DNA of 64,000 nt from Oryzomonas sagensis (GTDB taxonomy: Bacteria; Desulfobacterota; Desulfuromonadia; Geobacterales; Pseudopelobacteraceae): positions 135,693 to 199,692 of the forward strand of contig NZ_VZRA01000004.1 of the NCBI RefSeq assembly GCF_008802355.1, given 5' to 3'. This document shows positions 37,526 to 47,681 of this stretch, in pieces. Each line of letters opens with the position of its first letter. Position 1 is the stretch's first letter. A program made the position numbers and the translations under genes. Under the pieces are notes generated by a model, which ran no database searches, was not told the origin of the DNA, and saw only the letters and a list, made by a program, of their open reading frames with translations.

Positions 37526-38767
37526 TCATTCCTCGGCTTGAGCCATATCCTGCACCACAAACCTGCCGCAGATGAAACAGAAGAGGCCGGCCAGGCCCAT
37601 AACGCCCGGGGTGATCAGGAGGGCGCTGCGCAACCCCCATTGGTCGGACAGCCAGCCGAGGACGGAGGGCGAAACCGCGTCGCCCAAGGCGTGGATGAAG
37701 AAGATATTGACCGCAAAGGCCATGGCGCGGATAGCCGGGTTGGTGACGTTGATGATGACGGTATTGAGCGGTCCGGTATTGAAAAAGAGAAAAAACTCGG
37801 CGATGAAGATCGCGGCCATGCAGCCGGTCAGGCCGGGAGCGAGGATGGCCCAGGCGGCGAACGGGGTGCCGATCAGGAAGCCCCAGCCGGAGATGAGCAG
37901 ATAGCCCTTGCCGCTTCTTTTTTGCCAGAAATCGCCGAGCCAGCCGCCGGCCATGGTGCCCAGTATTCCGGCCAGCACCGTGGTCGCGCCGAACAGGGTA
38001 TTTCCCCTTGCCACGTCGAGGGAATGGGTGCGGTACAGGAACGAGGGGATCCACTGGGCGAGTCCGCCGATGGCGAAGGTCATGGCAGCCATGGCAAGGG
38101 TGTTGCAGACGAACGAGCGGTTTTTGAACAGGGCGGCGTAGCCTCCGGAGACTTTTCCGTGCGCGGCCCGCAGGGATGCGTCGTCGCCGCCGCGGGACGG
38201 GGGGCGCAACCGTGCGATGGGAATGGCCAACAGCAGGCCCGGTATACCAACCAGCAAAAATGCGGTGTGCCAGCCGTACCGCTGCCCCAGCACCCCGCCG
38301 AGGAGATAGCCCAGCGCGCTGCCGACCGGAATGGCGACATAGAACCAAGCCAGGACCCGTCCGCGGCGTTCCCTGGAGAAGAAGTCGGCGATGAGGCCGG
38401 GTGATACCGTGCCGAAACTCGCCTCACCGATCCCGACGGTGGCGCGGGCACCCAGCAGGGTCCGGTAGCCGGGGGCAAGACCGGCCAGAACCGTGGCCAT
38501 GCTCCAGACAACCAAGCCTCCGGCGGCAAGTTTGGTCCGGCTCCAATGGTCGCCGAGCCAGCCGAAGAGCGGGGCGAAGAGCAGGTAGCTGAGCATGAAG
38601 GCGCTCCCGAGAAACCCCAGCGCCGTATCGGAGAGACGCAGATCGATCTTGATCAGGGGAAAGACCGCGAAGAGCACCTGCCGGTCGATGTAGTTGAGCA
38701 GGTTCACCGCCAAAAGGAGCCCCAGGGCGTAGCGGCGGTAGGTGAGCGAGATCGGCTGGGCGTCCAT
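37526..38767 (-). CDS. MFS transporter, spinster-like
   Basis: The product is 413 residues with twelve predicted membrane helices. The MFS loop motif GWLGDHWSRTKL lies between helices 2 and 3. The start YALGLLLAVNLLNYIDRQVLF is typical of the spinster/anion-cation symporter branch, whose members move organic anions or sphingolipid-like compounds. AGAGGA precedes the ATG at 38767; an upstream in-frame ATG lacks a ribosome site. It is a single gene, divergent from the AI-2E-type permease; the substrate is unknown. Confidence 0.9.
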   Translation of the reverse strand: MDAQPISLTYRRYALGLLLAVNLLNYIDRQVLFAVFPLIKIDLRLSDTALGFLGSAFMLSYLLFAPLFGWLGDHWSRTKLAAGGLVVWSMATVLAGLAPGYRTLLGARATVGIGEASFGTVSPGLIADFFSRERRGRVLAWFYVAIPVGSALGYLLGGVLGQRYGWHTAFLLVGIPGLLLAIPIARLRPPSRGGDDASLRAAHGKVSGGYAALFKNRSFVCNTLAMAAMTFAIGGLAQWIPSFLYRTHSLDVARGNTLFGATTVLAGILGTMAGGWLGDFWQKRSGKGYLLISGWGFLIGTPFAAWAILAPGLTGCMAAIFIAEFFLFFNTGPLNTVIINVTNPAIRAMAFAVNIFFIHALGDAVSPSVLGWLSDQWGLRSALLITPGVMGLAGLFCFICGRFVVQDMAQAEE

Positions 38768-38988
38768 ACGGTGTATCCTCTGAGAGAACTGGCAACCGGG
38801 TGATTGTAAACGCAAAATCAAAAACGTCAACCACTGAGATTCGCGGAGGAAACCCAAAACCAACGTCGTCGAGATCCGGGCGCAAACCTGAATCCATTCG
38901 TCAGGAGTTCTTCGCCTCCATTGCATTAACCGGTTTTGTGCGGGATACTTATTTTGGATACTTTCCCACTCCCGAGAGGTGGCACGTA

Positions 38989-40050
38989 ATGGACAAGAAG
39001 ATATACGTGAGCATCATGGCCGCCTTTGCCACGGCTGCAGCAATCTGGCTGTTCGCCCAGCTGGCGGCCCCAATCGCCAAACCGCTGACGTGGGCGCTCA
39101 TCGTCGGCATTGCGACCCTTCCGCACCACGAGCGGCTGGTCAGGAGGTGTCCCGGCCACCCCGGACGCTCTGCCGGCTTGATGGTTTTGGCAATAACCGT
39201 CTGCTTTATCCTGCCGGTTGCGGGCCTGATCGTCTTGGTCGTGCAAAACGCCGCCGACTGGTACACGGAAGGCGAGCGGCTCGTCCTGGCATTTTCGACG
39301 ACCGGGGCGGGCGCACTCAGCCATTTTCCGTTCGCAAGCGAGATCAGGGCCGTGGGAGAGCGGTTCGGCATCGATCTCTCCGGTCTCGCCGCAAAACTGG
39401 CTGCCGGCGCTTCGGGGTATCTCCTTGATGTGGCGACCAACACCGCAAAAAACCTTGGGGAGCTCCTCTTTACCCTGGCGGTGGCGCTGTTCATGCTCTT
39501 CTTCATCTACCGCGACGGCGACAGGATCGTGTCGGTTGCCATCGCCCGTTTGGCCGCGAATCAGGACAACATGCGCCGCTATTGTTCCGAAATTCGCGCC
39601 ACCGTTACCGCCGTGACCGTCGGAACGATCTTTACCTGCCTGGTGCAGGGCGTAACCGCCGGCCTCGGGTATGTTGTCGCCGGGATTCCGGCCCCGGTTC
39701 TGTGCGGTGCTCTGACGGCCCTGGCAGCGCTTGTGCCGGTTGTCGGCACCGGTATTGTCTGGGTGCCGCTCGTTGCCCTTGCCGCCATCAACGGCGCCTA
39801 TCTCAAGGCGGGCCTCCTGGCGCTCTGGTGCGTGTTTTTCGTGGGCCTTGCCGATAATGCGATACGCCCCCTCGCCATTGGGGCAAAGAGCACCGTTCCC
39901 ATACCTATCCCGGCGGTTGTGCTCGGAGCGATCTGCGGGGTGTTTGCCCTGGGGATTCTCGGCCTTATCGTGGGTCCTGTCCTCTTTGCGATCCTCATCA
40001 CCGTTTGGCGGGATGTCATGGGTGTCGGATCGTTGCAGAGCCAGGCTTGA
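38989..40050 (+). CDS. AI-2E family (UPF0118) permease
   Basis: The product is 353 residues with about eight membrane helices and the conserved C-terminal half of the AI-2E family (VTVGTIFTCLVQGVTAGLGY, PLAIGAKSTVPIP, GILGLIVGPVLFAIL). Members have been linked to autoinducer-2 export or Na+/H+ exchange; here the substrate is unknown. GAGAGG lies 7 nt before the ATG. The TamA-like gene starts 32 nt downstream, so the two may be co-transcribed. Confidence 0.9.
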   Translation: MDKKIYVSIMAAFATAAAIWLFAQLAAPIAKPLTWALIVGIATLPHHERLVRRCPGHPGRSAGLMVLAITVCFILPVAGLIVLVVQNAADWYTEGERLVLAFSTTGAGALSHFPFASEIRAVGERFGIDLSGLAAKLAAGASGYLLDVATNTAKNLGELLFTLAVALFMLFFIYRDGDRIVSVAIARLAANQDNMRRYCSEIRATVTAVTVGTIFTCLVQGVTAGLGYVVAGIPAPVLCGALTALAALVPVVGTGIVWVPLVALAAINGAYLKAGLLALWCVFFVGLADNAIRPLAIGAKSTVPIPIPAVVLGAICGVFALGILGLIVGPVLFAILITVWRDVMGVGSLQSQA

Positions 40051-40082
40051 ATTCAATCATCTCGTTCCGAAGACCGCAACGT

Positions 40083-41885
40083 ATGCCTGACTTCTCATCA
40101 CGATACGCACATGACCATGCAGAACCCCATCTCGGTGCGGCCCAGACCGTCCTTGCCTTCCTGCTGCTCTGGCTCGGCCTCGCGCTGCCTCTGCATGCCG
40201 CCGAACCGGTGGAGATCGTTGTTGCCGGCGTCGAGGGCGCAGCGCTGAAAAACGTGCAGGAAACGCTCGTTCTCCCGGCCGGATTGGTACGCGGAGGAAC
40301 GGTGGACCGCCTCTGGCTCGACCGTTTTGCCCGGCAGGCGGGCGATAAGGTCAGGACCGCCCTGGAACCGTTCGGCTATTACCATGCGCTGGCCGCGGTT
40401 ACGGTCGAACCGGACGGAGAGCGTTACCGTCTGCTGGTCAAGGTGGCGCCGGGCGAGCCGGTACGCCTGACCGATGTCGCCGTGGCGGTGATCGGGCCGG
40501 GCAAGGGGGAAAAACGCTTGGCGAGGCTGGTTGCGGCGTTCCCCCTGCACAAGGGAGATGTGCTGCTGCACCAGAAGTACGAGGAGGCCAAGACGGCGCT
40601 CACCGCACGGGCCCGGGATCTGGGCTACCTGGATGCCGATTTTTTCCGGCACGAGATCCGCGTCGCCCCGTCCGCCACAAGCGCCACTATCGAACTGGTT
40701 CTGGATACGGGCGAGAAATACTATTTCGGCGCGACGCGCATCCAGGGTGCGCCCGACTACCCGGACCGTTTTCTGCGCCGCCATCTGACCTATGCCCCCG
40801 GCGAGGTCTTTTCCTACCCCCGCCTCGGCGAAACCCAACGTAACTTCACCAACTCGGAGCGTTTCAAAGAGGTCGTCATCACGCCGGAAAAACAGGATGC
40901 CGAGGCGCACAGGGTGCCGGTAGCCATACAGCTGACACCCGGGCCGCGCATAAACGTGCGGCCGGGCATAGGCTACGGCACGGACACGGGGGCGCGATTC
41001 ACCGTCCGTTACCGCGACCTGAACATGTTTCACCAGGGGCACGAGCTGTATTCGCAACTGTATGTTGCCGAGCGGCTTCAGGGGCTGGTGACCGGCTATG
41101 TCCTGCCCAGCCCGAAGGATGTCAGAAGCTCCACGACGTTGCAGCTGAACCTGCAGCAGGAGGACAACACGAGCTATTTCAGCCGCATAGTGGCGCTGGA
41201 GGCGGACCGCAACCGGAGTTTCGGCCCAGGCAGGCTGGGCACCGCCTACATAAAGGCCCAGTACGAAGACTATACCGTCGGCGCCCAGAAATCCTCCGCG
41301 CGACTCCTGCTGCCCGGTCTGCGTTTTTCCGATGATCGATACGACAATCCCGTACGTCCCCGCCGCGGTTTTCGCTACACCCTTGATCTGCACGGCACCC
41401 ATCAACTGCTCGGCTCGGATACGAAACTGGTCCAGATCCTGGCCGCGGGGAGTTATCTTCTGCCGCTCCCCTGGCGTCTTTCGCTGCATATGCGGGCCAA
41501 TGCCGGGGTAACCTTGCTGAACGATCCCTTGACCGATATTCCACCTTCGCTGCGCTTCTTTACCGGCGGCGACCAGAGCGTGCGCGGCTATTCCTACAAA
41601 TCCCTCGGCCCGCGCGACGCCACGGGCAAGGTCGTGGGGGGCAAACAGCTCCTGACCTCAAGCATGGAGCTGGAACGGGCGCTCTTCAAGGATTGGGGCG
41701 TTTCCCTGTTTTACGACGCCGGCAACGCCTTTAATAACTTCTCCGCCATCAAGCTGTTCCAAGGAGCGGGCGTCGGTCTCCACTACTACACTTCGGTCGG
41801 GGCCTTGAACCTTTCCGTGGCCCAGCCGCTGGGGGTGGACAAGCTGGCGCTCCATTTCCACTTCACCGTGGGGTTCGAACTATGA
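40083..41885 (+). CDS. tamA: TamA-like Omp85 outer-membrane protein
   Basis: The product is 600 residues. An N-terminal signal (LLLWLGLALPLHA) is followed by about three POTRA domains (about 40-260) and a 16-stranded Omp85 barrel. The barrel shows the conserved RGY motif at FFTGGDQSVRGYSYKSLGPR and ends HFHFTVGFEL. With TamB it forms the translocation and assembly module that supports envelope lipid or autotransporter handling. The stop overlaps the tamB ATG (ATGA). The ribosome site is weak; start placement rests on the signal peptide. Confidence 0.9.
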   Translation: MPDFSSRYAHDHAEPHLGAAQTVLAFLLLWLGLALPLHAAEPVEIVVAGVEGAALKNVQETLVLPAGLVRGGTVDRLWLDRFARQAGDKVRTALEPFGYYHALAAVTVEPDGERYRLLVKVAPGEPVRLTDVAVAVIGPGKGEKRLARLVAAFPLHKGDVLLHQKYEEAKTALTARARDLGYLDADFFRHEIRVAPSATSATIELVLDTGEKYYFGATRIQGAPDYPDRFLRRHLTYAPGEVFSYPRLGETQRNFTNSERFKEVVITPEKQDAEAHRVPVAIQLTPGPRINVRPGIGYGTDTGARFTVRYRDLNMFHQGHELYSQLYVAERLQGLVTGYVLPSPKDVRSSTTLQLNLQQEDNTSYFSRIVALEADRNRSFGPGRLGTAYIKAQYEDYTVGAQKSSARLLLPGLRFSDDRYDNPVRPRRGFRYTLDLHGTHQLLGSDTKLVQILAAGSYLLPLPWRLSLHMRANAGVTLLNDPLTDIPPSLRFFTGGDQSVRGYSYKSLGPRDATGKVVGGKQLLTSSMELERALFKDWGVSLFYDAGNAFNNFSAIKLFQGAGVGLHYYTSVGALNLSVAQPLGVDKLALHFHFTVGFEL

Positions 41886-44800
41886 AACGGCCGCCCCCAA
41901 AGAGTCTCGTGGCGGCGGTGGCGATTGCCCTGGCTGGGGCCGCGCTTGCGGCCCTTGTCTGGATCGTTTCCACAACCCAGGGCGCCCGCTGGCTCTTAGG
42001 GGCGATCGACTCCCTGAGCGGGGGCAGCTTCTCCGTTCAAAAGGTCGAGGGAAGGGTTGCCGACCATCTGCTCCTCACGGGGGTGCGGATCGCTCTGCCA
42101 CAGCAAAAACTGGAATTTGGCAGCCTGGAACTAGGCTGGAAACCGCTCCTGCTCCTGTCGGGCACCGTCGCTATTCAGGAGTTGGCCGCCAGCGGGGTGC
42201 GGATTCAGGACAATGCCCCTCCCGCCGGCAAACCGCCGATTCTGGCCTGGCCAAGGGCGCCCCAGATGGCGCAGCAGCTTGATATGATCATCACACGATT
42301 GCAGGTGACCGATCTCAGCTATCGCCGTCGCCAGGAACAACCCGTACGGGTAACGTCGATCGCCGCTTCCGTCACCTGGCGCGACAGCCTCCTGGCCATC
42401 AGCGATCTCACGGCGGTGGCACCTTCCGGGCGGATAAGCGGCGCTGCCTCGGCAGGTTTCAGGCAACCGTCTCTCACGGCAGACCTGGTCATTGCCCCGG
42501 CACACCCCGTGGCGGAGATGGACCGGTTCCGGTTGAAGGTGGGGCGCGGCAACGGCAGAGGGCCTGAGCCGTTTACCGGGACGGTCGCCATCACCGGCAC
42601 GGCGGGCGCCCGGAAATTGCTGGAACTAACCGGCGATGTGGGGATGGCGCCCAATGCCTTCAATCTGCGCCGTCTTCGCCTGACCAAGCCGGGGCAAAAG
42701 GGGGTGCTCACCGCCGATGGGTCGCTGACGTTCACTGCCCGGGAATCGGCCCTGTCGTTGCAGGTCATGGCGGCCGGCCTCGATCTCTCCCCACAGCTGA
42801 ACGTGCCGACAAACCTCTCCGGCACCCTGAGGTTCGCGGGGACCCTGGACAGGTATCGGGGCGATGTTACCCTGACCAACAAGGGGCAAGGCTGGCGGGC
42901 GGCCTCTGTTTCAGCGTCCTATCGCGGCACGCGTGACGGCATAAAGCTGGCTCCGCTGAACGGCAGGTTTCTCGATGGTTCCCTGGCGGGCAACCTGGAT
43001 ATGAACTGGCGCGACGGCTTTGCCATGCAGGGGGTGATCAGCGGCAGAAATCTCAACCCTGCCAGGATTGCCCCCGACTGGAAGGGGAGGGCGAATTTCA
43101 ACGCCACCGGGACGCTGGCTTGGCCCTGGAAGGCGCCCCTCTCGGGGAGCGTCAGCGGCGTCCTCCTGGAAAGCCGCCTGCACGGGCAGGGCCTGGCCGG
43201 CGGGGTACAGGCTGATTTTGCCGAGAACAATCTTAACCTCTCCCGGCTGGCGCTGCAGGGCAAAGGGTTTGACCTGCACGCCTCGGGGGAACTGAACCGG
43301 CGCTTGGCCGTAGCCGCACGGATCACCGACCTTTCCCTGCTGGTTCCGGGCGCTGCCGGAACGCTCCGGGCCGATGGGTGGGTGCGCTGGCGCGAGAGGC
43401 ATCTCAGCGGCGCCGTCGCCGGTACGGGGAGTAAACTTGCCTGGCATGGAGCGCGGGCAGCAGCCGCCAATCTGAGTGCCCGGCTTGAAGAAGGCGCGGG
43501 GTCTCCCCTGCATGTCGCCGCATCTCTGCGGGATGCGGTCTATGACGGCTATGCGCTGGGTGACGTGACCTTGGCGGCGGACGGGACGTTGCCCCATCAC
43601 GCGGTGAGCGCGACACTGCACTCGGCCGGCAGCGAGGCGCGGCTTAATCTGGCGGCAGGGTACGGCGCCGGCACCTGGAAGGGCGAGATCACCCGCTTCG
43701 CGGGCAGGGACCGCTCCGGCCCGTGGAACCTGACGGCTCCTACCGCATTTGCCGTCAGCGCAGATAAATTCGCCCTGTCTCCCTTGTCCCTCACGGCGGG
43801 GACAGCGGAGCGTCTCGAAGTCGCCGCCGATCTGGCCTTTCATCCCCTAAACGGTCACGTCCGGGCCAAATGGGCCGGCCTGAACCTGGTCCGGGTCAAT
43901 CCCTATCTGAAGGATATGCAGTTCACGGGAAACAGCAGCGGCACGGTCCGGTTAGGCTTCCTGCCCGGGAAACGGCTCACCCTGGCAGGGAGCGCCTCCG
44001 GCAACGGGACCTTCGCCGGGCGCGGAACAAGCGCGACCATCCTGCGAAGCCAGGTTACCTTTGACGGCAGCGAACAGGGCATGCGCGGTAGCATGGATCT
44101 CACTACGGCAAGCGGTGGCAGGTTGCAAGGGACATTCATGTCATCCGCCCCGCTCCGTCTGGCCATGCCCGAGAAAGGGGACCTGACGGCGGAATTGAGC
44201 GGGATCGACCTGGCGCTGCTCAAACCATGGCTCCCCCGCGACACCGGACTTGAAGGGCGCATCACCGGACGGGCAAAGGGGAGCCTGATGCCGGGACAAC
44301 GCTTTGAGCTGACCGGCACTGCCGCGCTTTCCGGGGGGGCGTTACATCAGACACGGCCCGACGGGGAGCTGAACCTCATATGCAAATCCGCAGAGGCTTC
44401 ATGGCACTGGCGAGGGGCAACACTTGGCGGCACCCTTTTCCTCACCATGGCTGACCACGGCCAGGCGCGGGCAGACTTCCACCTGCCGGTTCCGGCGCGT
44501 TTCCCGGTGGCCGTCGATCCTAAAGGGCCTCTCCGGGCATCGCTCACCGGGCAATTCCAGGAAAAAGGCATTATCACCGCCCTGTTTCCGGGGCTGGTCC
44601 AGGAAAGTTCCGGTGAGCTTGCCGCCGAACTTGCCATTAACGGAACCTGGGCAATTCCCCAAATCGGAGGCATGTTGAAGTTGGCCAAGGCCGGTGCGTA
44701 TCTGCCCACCGCCGGCGTTCGCCTCAAGGACGTCCAGTTCGCGGCGCGCCTGGAAAAGAATCTCATCCGGATCGACTCCTTCCGGGCTGTCTCCGGACCC

Positions 44801-45874
44801 GGCCACGTGGAGGGGACGGTGCTTCTCACCCTGGCCGGGTGGCGGGTTGTCGGCTATCAGGGCACCATAACGGGCGAAAATTTTCAAACGGTCTATTTTC
44901 CCGAACTCCAGCTCCTGAGCACGCCGAAACTCACCTTTACCGGAACCCCGCAAAAAATCACCCTGCGTGGCGAACTGCGCCTGCCTGAACTGCGTATCGT
45001 CGGGGCGCCGTCCCGTACGGCCATTGCGCCGAGCAGCGATGTCATCGTGGAGGGAAGGGGCGTGCCGGTCGCCAAGGCCTCACCCCTGGTTTTGGACGTC
45101 CAGGTCCGGGTGCTGCTTGGGGATAAGGTCTTCGTCAAGGTCGCGGGCATCGACGCCCAGTTGGGCGGAGCCCTGGACCTGTCATTGACCCGCCTCGACA
45201 GCATTACCAGCAGAGGCGAGATCAAGGTGGTCAAAGGGCGGTACCGGACCTACGGCGTGAACCTGGAAATCGTCCGCGGGCGTCTGTTCTTTGCCGGCGG
45301 CCCGATTAATCGCCCCTCCCTTGATTTTCTGGCCCTGCGCACCATTGGGGACGTGCGGGTCGGCGTAACGGTTGCCGGCACCCTCCAGAAACCGGTCACC
45401 AAGCTCTACTCCGAGCCCGCCATGCCGGATGTGGATGTCCTGGCGTATATCGTCCTCGGCCACCCGCTCGGCAGCAGCAGCCAACAGGCCGGTCTCGTGG
45501 CCCAGGCTGCCGGCGCCCTGCTCACGTCCGGCCAGGCGGGGACCCTCCAGGAGCAGATAAAGAATCACCTCGGTTTGAGCACCCTGGAGATCCAGGGGGG
45601 TGTCGGGGGAACCGCCAGTCCCATGGGGTACAAACCGCTCCAGGTGACCCCTCCCGGAGCCATACCGGCGACGCAGCAGCCCGGCGTCACCGAGACGATG
45701 CTCACCGTGGGCAAGTATCTGACCCCGCAACTCTACATCAGTTACGGTAAGTCGCTGTTTACCGGGAGCAACCTGTTCCTGCTCCGGTACGATATTCTCA
45801 AACAGTGGCAGATTGAAACCCAGACCGGCACTGAGAGCGGCGCCGACCTCTTCTACAAACTGGAGTTCAAATAA
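41882..45874 (+). CDS. tamB: TamB-like translocation/assembly module protein (DUF490)
   Basis: The product is 1330 residues: one N-terminal membrane anchor (about 10-30), a long beta-helical AsmA/TamB-type groove of repeated short strands, and the conserved C-terminal DUF490 region (from about 950; GRYRTYGVNLEIVRGRLFFA, PDVDVLAYIVLGHPL). It spans the periplasm and ends YDILKQWQIETQTG and a final DLFYKLEFK. Direct coupling to tamA supports the assignment. Length is in the usual range. Confidence 0.93.
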   Translation: MKRPPPKSLVAAVAIALAGAALAALVWIVSTTQGARWLLGAIDSLSGGSFSVQKVEGRVADHLLLTGVRIALPQQKLEFGSLELGWKPLLLLSGTVAIQELAASGVRIQDNAPPAGKPPILAWPRAPQMAQQLDMIITRLQVTDLSYRRRQEQPVRVTSIAASVTWRDSLLAISDLTAVAPSGRISGAASAGFRQPSLTADLVIAPAHPVAEMDRFRLKVGRGNGRGPEPFTGTVAITGTAGARKLLELTGDVGMAPNAFNLRRLRLTKPGQKGVLTADGSLTFTARESALSLQVMAAGLDLSPQLNVPTNLSGTLRFAGTLDRYRGDVTLTNKGQGWRAASVSASYRGTRDGIKLAPLNGRFLDGSLAGNLDMNWRDGFAMQGVISGRNLNPARIAPDWKGRANFNATGTLAWPWKAPLSGSVSGVLLESRLHGQGLAGGVQADFAENNLNLSRLALQGKGFDLHASGELNRRLAVAARITDLSLLVPGAAGTLRADGWVRWRERHLSGAVAGTGSKLAWHGARAAAANLSARLEEGAGSPLHVAASLRDAVYDGYALGDVTLAADGTLPHHAVSATLHSAGSEARLNLAAGYGAGTWKGEITRFAGRDRSGPWNLTAPTAFAVSADKFALSPLSLTAGTAERLEVAADLAFHPLNGHVRAKWAGLNLVRVNPYLKDMQFTGNSSGTVRLGFLPGKRLTLAGSASGNGTFAGRGTSATILRSQVTFDGSEQGMRGSMDLTTASGGRLQGTFMSSAPLRLAMPEKGDLTAELSGIDLALLKPWLPRDTGLEGRITGRAKGSLMPGQRFELTGTAALSGGALHQTRPDGELNLICKSAEASWHWRGATLGGTLFLTMADHGQARADFHLPVPARFPVAVDPKGPLRASLTGQFQEKGIITALFPGLVQESSGELAAELAINGTWAIPQIGGMLKLAKAGAYLPTAGVRLKDVQFAARLEKNLIRIDSFRAVSGPGHVEGTVLLTLAGWRVVGYQGTITGENFQTVYFPELQLLSTPKLTFTGTPQKITLRGELRLPELRIVGAPSRTAIAPSSDVIVEGRGVPVAKASPLVLDVQVRVLLGDKVFVKVAGIDAQLGGALDLSLTRLDSITSRGEIKVVKGRYRTYGVNLEIVRGRLFFAGGPINRPSLDFLALRTIGDVRVGVTVAGTLQKPVTKLYSEPAMPDVDVLAYIVLGHPLGSSSQQAGLVAQAAGALLTSGQAGTLQEQIKNHLGLSTLEIQGGVGGTASPMGYKPLQVTPPGAIPATQQPGVTETMLTVGKYLTPQLYISYGKSLFTGSNLFLLRYDILKQWQIETQTGTESGADLFYKLEFK

Positions 45875-45945
45875 GAACTTGTTCGTAAATAACCATGTTC
45901 AGGTCTCGCGCCCGGATTTGGGGCGATTTTTTCTGGCCTGATTGA

Positions 45946-46083
45946 GTAAAACCGCAGGCCCAGCAGGGCTCCGTCGAGGGGCTTACGATTGAAGGACAGG
46001 GAAGGGCGACCCGGGACCTGATTATTACCAGATACGACCGCGACACGGACATCTTCCTCGGCGGCATCGGTTACCGGTTTTGA
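45946..46083 (+). pseudogene. C-terminal remnant of an outer-membrane protein
   Basis: A short open frame ends RDTDIFLGGIGYRF and a TGA at 46081. The alternating strand pattern and terminal Phe are those of an outer-membrane barrel C-terminus. There is a stop at 45943 and no start or ribosome site, so only about 45 residues survive. A strong terminator follows at the proper distance, as if it once closed an intact gene. Confidence 0.5.
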
Positions 46084-46110
46084 TGTGGGCCGTTACGGCG
46101 CATAAACTTT

Positions 46111-46151
46111 GGCCGGGGGTGATTCGCCTCCTTAAGCCCCCGGCCTTTTTT
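46111..46151 (+). terminator. Rho-independent terminator
   Basis: GGCCGGGGG (46111-46119) and CCCCCGGCC (46137-46145) form a 9-bp stem followed by TTTTTT. It closes the tamAB region. Confidence 0.85.
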
Positions 46152-46293
46152 GATTTAGCCATATGGCGGAAAGCGTTATTCCCGGCATCATACGTTCGGA
46201 AATAGTAATGGAATCGCAATGAACAGAAATGCAGTCCAACGCCGATGTTAACGTGTACGATCAGGTGCTGATTGAAACATACACAGAGGGGAT

Positions 46294-47643
46294 ATGCCTA
46301 CTCGTGAGGCTGCCCCCATCAACTTCATCATTGGGGGGATGCAACGCATGACTACAACCGGTTCCGAATATCGTCTTGACGGCATTTATAAACAGCGCCA
46401 GGAAGGCTTTTACCTGCAGCGTGTCAAACTTCCGGCCGGGGTCGTCTCCTCCAGTCAGGCCCGGACCGTCGCCGCCGTTTCCTCACGCTTCGGCCAGGGC
46501 ACCATCCACCTTACCACCCGCGGCAGCATGGAGATTCACTGGCTGAAGGAAAGCGATCTGCCCATTATCAAGCGTGACCTGGCCAAAGTCGGCCTGACCG
46601 CGCGCGGTGCCTGCGGTGGTGCCGTTCGCGGCATTACCAGCGGCAGCCAGGCTGCCCAGGAGTTTCCGGCACTGGAATCCATTGCCCGACGTCTCCATCG
46701 ACAATTTACCGGTAACCCCCGCTTCGAACGTTTACCCAAGAAGTTCAAGATCGGCATCGAAGCAAGTGTGGCCAGCGGCCGGCACCTGATCCAGGACGTC
46801 GGCTTGGTGCTGACGGGGGGCGAAGATGGCCGCAACCTCTACGACGTATGGATCGCCGGCGGCCTGGGGCGCGAACCGCGCCCCGGCTTCCTGTTTAAGC
46901 AGCGGCTCCCCGAAGAACGCATCATTCCGGTTATAGAGGCAATCGTCAAGGTCTACGCCACCCATGCGCCGCCCCCCAAGCGCCTCAAGTTCCTGGCCAG
47001 GGAGTTCGGCGAAGCGAAATTGTGCCGACTGATTGAGGAAGAAATCGTGTACCGAGAGGAAATTCCCCGTACCAGCGGGCTGCCGGAACAGTTGGTGCCG
47101 TCCTCCGACGGGCGCCAGCGCCTGGAGCTGCAATTGTTCGCCGGCAAGCTGACCGCTGGGCAACTCGAGCAGATCGCCGATACCGCCGACAGGTACGCCG
47201 ATGGTGTGCTGATGATTACCGCCAACCAGGATATCGCTCTGCTCTTGTCACGCGGGGTCGAAGCTGCCCCAATTCTGGATGCATTGCAGCAATCGACCGG
47301 CTTGGACTTTGCTGCAACTGCACCAGCCATGCGAGTCTGCCCCGGCAGCCACGAGTGCCGTATGGGCCTGGCGTCAACCCGTGACGTGGCCACTGAACTG
47401 CTGGGACTCATCGGAGAACAGGGCCGAACCCAAAGTTGGGCCATTTCCGGTTGCCCCAACTCCTGCAGCCAGCCGCAGTTGGCCGATGTCGGTATTGTCT
47501 GCTCTGCACTGCGCAAGGACGAGGATGGCAAGCGCACGCCGCGCTTCGACATCTATCGGCGTACCGATGCCGGGCTCGGCACGCTCTCGGCAAATGATCT
47601 CACTGCGGATGAACTGTTCAGCAAGGTGAAAGATATCGGCTGA
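46294..47643 (+). CDS. Nitrite/sulfite reductase-family siroheme protein
   Basis: The product is 449 residues. It has the two-lobe layout of assimilatory sulfite/nitrite reductases: a ferredoxin-like half-domain (GFYLQRVKLPAGVV), the siroheme-facing GACGGAVRG stretch, and the 4Fe-4S/siroheme ligands CPGSHEC (about 349-355) and CPNSC (about 386-390). It should catalyse six-electron reduction of sulfite or nitrite at a siroheme-4Fe-4S centre. The protein is short compared with ~550-residue assimilatory enzymes. GAGGGG precedes the ATG. No sulfate-assimilation gene is adjacent, so sulfite and nitrite cannot be told apart. Confidence 0.88.
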   Translation: MPTREAAPINFIIGGMQRMTTTGSEYRLDGIYKQRQEGFYLQRVKLPAGVVSSSQARTVAAVSSRFGQGTIHLTTRGSMEIHWLKESDLPIIKRDLAKVGLTARGACGGAVRGITSGSQAAQEFPALESIARRLHRQFTGNPRFERLPKKFKIGIEASVASGRHLIQDVGLVLTGGEDGRNLYDVWIAGGLGREPRPGFLFKQRLPEERIIPVIEAIVKVYATHAPPPKRLKFLAREFGEAKLCRLIEEEIVYREEIPRTSGLPEQLVPSSDGRQRLELQLFAGKLTAGQLEQIADTADRYADGVLMITANQDIALLLSRGVEAAPILDALQQSTGLDFAATAPAMRVCPGSHECRMGLASTRDVATELLGLIGEQGRTQSWAISGCPNSCSQPQLADVGIVCSALRKDEDGKRTPRFDIYRRTDAGLGTLSANDLTADELFSKVKDIG

Positions 47644-47681
47644 TGGATGCCGGAATGGTTAAAATTACACAACGAACTTGA

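Larger units (their letters stand above)
45875..46293. other. Gap between tamB and the siroheme reductase
   Basis: The 419-nt gap holds the outer-membrane-protein remnant and a strong terminator. A 110-nt leader for the reductase gene follows, with GAGGGG before its ATG. No other feature is seen. Confidence 0.5.

Noticed and set aside
40098-41489. 463-codon minus-strand frame
   Set aside because: It is antisense to tamA; the plus strand carries POTRA and Omp85 features and is coupled to tamB.
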